Assembly (NCBI RefSeq): GCF_003387475.1
Contig: NZ_QUNO01000008.1
Coordinates: 310,001 to 374,000 of the forward strand
DNA from: Kutzneria buriramensis
GTDB taxonomy: Bacteria; Actinomycetota; Actinomycetes; Mycobacteriales; Pseudonocardiaceae
Direction of reading: 5' to 3'
DNA: 64,000 bases
Position numbers and translations under genes: made by a program. The notes beneath the pieces are model-generated. The model was not told the DNA's origin. It searched no databases and saw only the letters and a program-made list of their open reading frames with translations. Within the stretch, counting starts at the first letter, position 1, and every line of letters starts with the position of its first letter. This document shows, one piece after another, positions 61,613 through 64,000 of this stretch.

Positions 61613-62934
61613 CGGGCCACCTCGCTCACCGGGGCGGGGAGTTGCTCCATCAACAACCTGACCGCGTTCTGTCCGCTGCGCACGGCGCCCTCCATTGTGT
61701 CTGGCCACCCCGTCGCGGTCCACGCACCGGCCAGCACCAGACCGGGCGTGCCGGTCCGCTGGTGCGCGCGCCTGCGGCCGCTGCCCGGCTGCTGCCGGAA
61801 CGTGGCCGTCCGCTCCTTGGTGACGAAAAAATCGGTGGGAACCTGCCCGGCGGCGCCGGGCAGCACCCGGCTGATCTCCGGCAGGAAGAGCTCCCGCAGC
61901 TCCTGCACCGGCTGGTCGATCCAGTCCGCGGCGGCGGAGACCGACACGGCCAGGTACTGGCCCTGCGTCACCCCCGACACCTCGGTCCGGTCGAACACCC
62001 ACTGCACCGGCGAGCCGACCACCGCGACGAACGGCAGGTCGGTCACGCGCCGCGGGAAGACCACGTGCACGTTGAAGATGGGCGAGTGGCCGAGGTCCTC
62101 GGTGACGACGTCGGGCAGCAGCTTGGCGGCGGCGTCGGCCGGCGCGGCCACCACCACCGCGTCCGCGGGCACCGTCTCGTCGGCGGTCACCACCTCGAAC
62201 CCGTTGCCGTCACGGCGAATCTCCTTGACCGCCGCGCGCAGCCGCACCTGTGTGCCGCGTGCACGCAGGTACTCCATGGCGGGATCGCCGTGCAGCCGGG
62301 ACAGCGGCACGGCCGGCACGCCGATGTCGCAGTTCTCGCTGCGGTCCAGCAGGCCCGTGCGGAACACCTTGGCCGCCAACGCCAGCGACGCCTCGTCGGC
62401 GTCGCAGTTCAGCGCCGCGACCGTGATCAGGTTCCACAGTGCGGCGATGGTGGCGTCGTTCTGGCCGTGCACGCGCAACCAGTCACCCAGGCTCTGCTCG
62501 TCCAACCGGGGATCGGCCGGGTCGAGCCGCCGCATGGCCGGCACCGCCCGCGCGGCGCGCAGCCGGTCCGCCGGCGACAGCAGCTTGTACGTGGCCAGCG
62601 AGCCCAGCAGGTGCAGGGGGGCCGGCAAAGCCGTGCGGGACAAGGAACCCAGCGTGCCGTCGGCGCCCTGCACCGGGATGCGCATCCGGCGCTGCATGTC
62701 GATGTGGTGAGCAACGCCGAGTCTGCGCAGGAAATCGAGGTAAGCGGTGTAGCACCGCAGCAGCACGTGCTGCCCGTTGTCGACGACGAGATCGCCGCGG
62801 GTGAAGGAGAAGGTGACGCCGCCCAGGCGCGGGCGGGCCTCCAGCAGGGTGACGTCCAGGCCGCGGTCGGCCAGTTCGCAGGCGGCGGTGAGGCCGGCCA
62901 AGCCGCCGCCCACGACAACCACCCGCGCGGTCAC
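61609..62934 (-). CDS. hpnE: Squalene-associated FAD-dependent desaturase HpnE
   Basis: 441 residues. The N-terminal dinucleotide motif VVVVGGGLAGLTAACELADRG and the C-terminal VLAGAWTATGWPDTMEGAVRSGQNAV bind FAD. HpnE reduces hydroxysqualene to squalene in the HpnCDE route. GTG 62934 overlaps the hpnD stop in GTGA; the next gene starts inside its stop. Confidence 0.93.
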   Translation of the reverse strand: MTARVVVVGGGLAGLTAACELADRGLDVTLLEARPRLGGVTFSFTRGDLVVDNGQHVLLRCYTAYLDFLRRLGVAHHIDMQRRMRIPVQGADGTLGSLSRTALPAPLHLLGSLATYKLLSPADRLRAARAVPAMRRLDPADPRLDEQSLGDWLRVHGQNDATIAALWNLITVAALNCDADEASLALAAKVFRTGLLDRSENCDIGVPAVPLSRLHGDPAMEYLRARGTQVRLRAAVKEIRRDGNGFEVVTADETVPADAVVVAAPADAAAKLLPDVVTEDLGHSPIFNVHVVFPRRVTDLPFVAVVGSPVQWVFDRTEVSGVTQGQYLAVSVSAAADWIDQPVQELRELFLPEISRVLPGAAGQVPTDFFVTKERTATFRQQPGSGRRRAHQRTGTPGLVLAGAWTATGWPDTMEGAVRSGQNAVRLLMEQLPAPVSEVAR

Positions 62935-63803
62935 GGCCGCGACCCGGCCAGGGAACGCGCCGCCACCAGGACCTTCTCCCAGTCCGGCAACGATGTCCGG
63001 GAACTTCGCACCAGCCACGGGCGGGTCATCATGCGGGCCAGCAGCCGGTGGTAGATGCCGGCCATCGCGGCGCAGCAGGCCCGGCTGCGGCCGTCCAGCC
63101 GCGGCAGCAGGCGCAGGCCGATCGTGTACCACTCCTCGGCCCGCGCGCCCTGGTAGGCCAGCAGCGCCGACAACGCGTCCTCGTCGTCGACGAGGTTGCC
63201 GTCGGCGTCGAGGTCGAGGGTGCAGCCGAACCGGCGCAGATCCTCGGCGGGCAGGTAGATCCGGCCGTTGCGGCGGTCCTCCAGCACGTCCCGCAGGATG
63301 TTGGTGAGCTGCAGCGCCACGCCCAGCGCGTCGGCCAACTCGGAGTCGCGGGCCTGATCGGGGCTGCCGAACACGGCCAGCGACAACCGTCCGATCGAGC
63401 CGGCCACGCAGCGGCAGTAGTGCCGAAGGTCCTCGAAGCTCTCGTACGCGGTGCCGAGCACGTCGGCCTGGCAGCCGTCGATCAGCTCGTCGAAGGCGCC
63501 CAGCGGCAGGCCGAACCGCAGCGTCGCGTCGCCCAGGGCGACGGCGACCGGATCGTCCTTGTGGTCGGCGAGATTGTGCAACCTTTCACGAACTTCGTTG
63601 AGGCCGGCGAGGCGTTCGGTGGCCGGCGCGTCGCCGTCGCCGATGTCGTCGACGAGGCGGGCGAAGGCGTAGACGGCGGACAGCGCGCGGCGCTTGAGCG
63701 GCGGCAGCAGCCTGATCCCGTAGGAGAAGTTCTTGGCCTGCTCGCCCGTGATGCGTTCGCAGTGGTCGTAGGCGGCCTCGATGGACAGCGCGACGGTGGT
63801 CAC
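62931..63803 (-). CDS. hpnD: Presqualene diphosphate synthase HpnD
   Basis: 290 residues, squalene/phytoene synthase fold. FSYGIRLLPPLKRRALSAVYAFARLVDDIGD holds the first aspartate motif, and LQLTNILRDVLEDRRNGRIYLPAEDL the second. It condenses two farnesyl diphosphates to presqualene diphosphate. GTG 63803 overlaps the hpnC stop (GTGA). Confidence 0.93.
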   Translation of the reverse strand: MTTVALSIEAAYDHCERITGEQAKNFSYGIRLLPPLKRRALSAVYAFARLVDDIGDGDAPATERLAGLNEVRERLHNLADHKDDPVAVALGDATLRFGLPLGAFDELIDGCQADVLGTAYESFEDLRHYCRCVAGSIGRLSLAVFGSPDQARDSELADALGVALQLTNILRDVLEDRRNGRIYLPAEDLRRFGCTLDLDADGNLVDDEDALSALLAYQGARAEEWYTIGLRLLPRLDGRSRACCAAMAGIYHRLLARMMTRPWLVRSSRTSLPDWEKVLVAARSLAGSRP

Positions 63804-64000
63804 CGGCCACCGCCGAGGGATCGCACGAGTTCGGCGATCGTGCGGAATTTACATGGCCGTGGCGTGGTTGTCAGCACGTCGAAACGTGCGTTGACGATCG
63901 CGGCGGCGGTCGCCCGGCCGCCGGCGACGTAGCCGGCGACGGCCAGCCGCGCCAGCCCGGACAGCGTGCCGACGATGGCGGCGCCGGAGTCCAGCAGCCG
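63800..64000 (-). CDS. hpnC: Squalene synthase HpnC, C-terminal part
   Basis: The window ends inside this gene; the last 66 codons are present. The tail includes LSGLARLAVAGYVAGGRATAAAI and RFDVLTTTPRPCK, characteristic of the HpnC C-terminus. HpnC converts presqualene diphosphate to hydroxysqualene. The stop overlaps the hpnD start. It is the most upstream operon gene seen. Confidence 0.8.
   Translation of the reverse strand, partial: RLLDSGAAIVGTLSGLARLAVAGYVAGGRATAAAIVNARFDVLTTTPRPCKFRTIAELVRSLGGGR

Noticed and set aside
1-64000. CRISPR arrays, tRNA/rRNA genes, transposases, integrases or att sites
   Set aside because: None seen: no regularly spaced repeats, no cloverleaf-like or rRNA sequence and no transposase or integrase motifs were recognised by eye. 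A tRNAscan or ISfinder run would be decisive.

Overview
The window is about 70 % GC or higher, uses GTG and TTG starts freely, and is dense with short ATGA/GTGA gene overlaps. The gene content (glnX-glnH-pknG, a SARP/AfsR regulator, a DasR-type operator before nagB, a HelD-type RNA polymerase helicase, an actinobacterial hopanoid operon) points to a chromosomal segment of a filamentous actinobacterium, most likely of the Pseudonocardiaceae. I saw no rRNA, tRNA or CRISPR array.

Layout. 1-14 kb: the 3' end of a terpene-cyclase-like gene, a short-chain dehydrogenase preceded by two identical 30-bp palindromes, a LacI regulator divergent from an adenosylhomocysteinase-like gene with a palindromic operator between them, an aldo/keto reductase divergent from an AraC regulator, acetyltransferases, a methyltransferase, a HelD-like helicase, a secreted ricin-type lectin and a large XRE-SARP-NB-ARC-TPR regulator. 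14-18.4 kb: an unusual NTF2-like/kinase fusion, nagB with a dre-like operator, a GNAT gene, a frameshifted double-GNAT pseudogene and a PhzF-like gene. 18.5-23 kb: the glnX-glnH-pknG signalling operon.

23-26.3 kb is a lower-GC, gene-poor stretch with a small protein, an unknown 313-residue protein and an ArsR-type regulator flanked by imperfect inverted repeats. 26.3-34.8 kb: a three-repeat membrane protein with an NDH-2 carrying the same membrane domain, a luciferase-like oxidoreductase, a His-tailed DUF318 permease behind a CsoR-like palindrome, an SDR, a GlxA-type regulator and an MFS transporter, closed by a very long palindrome. 34.9-37.5 kb: a polyamine operon (ornithine decarboxylase, SpeD, SpeE). 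37.7-43.8 kb: a fused 2-oxoacid dehydrogenase E1, an acyl-CoA dehydrogenase and an ALDH7-like dehydrogenase, divergent from an amino-acid dehydrogenase; this reads as an amino-acid catabolic operon (lysine or branched-chain).

43.9-54.7 kb: a HicB-like antitoxin gene broken in a homopolymer, a GT87 mannosyltransferase, a benzoylformate-decarboxylase-like enzyme, a glycosyltransferase fused to a WS/DGAT acyltransferase, a DMT transporter, an SDR, and a polymorphic-toxin cassette: an orphan Rhs tip with HINT domain and a papain-like toxin tail, followed by a candidate immunity gene. 54.8-57.3 kb: an AAA ATPase and TPR membrane protein pair. 57.2-64 kb: the hopanoid operon hpnC-hpnD-hpnE-polyprenyl synthase-shc-hpnG-hpnH on the minus strand, with every junction overlapping; it should make squalene, cyclise it to hopene and extend it with an adenosyl/ribosyl side chain.
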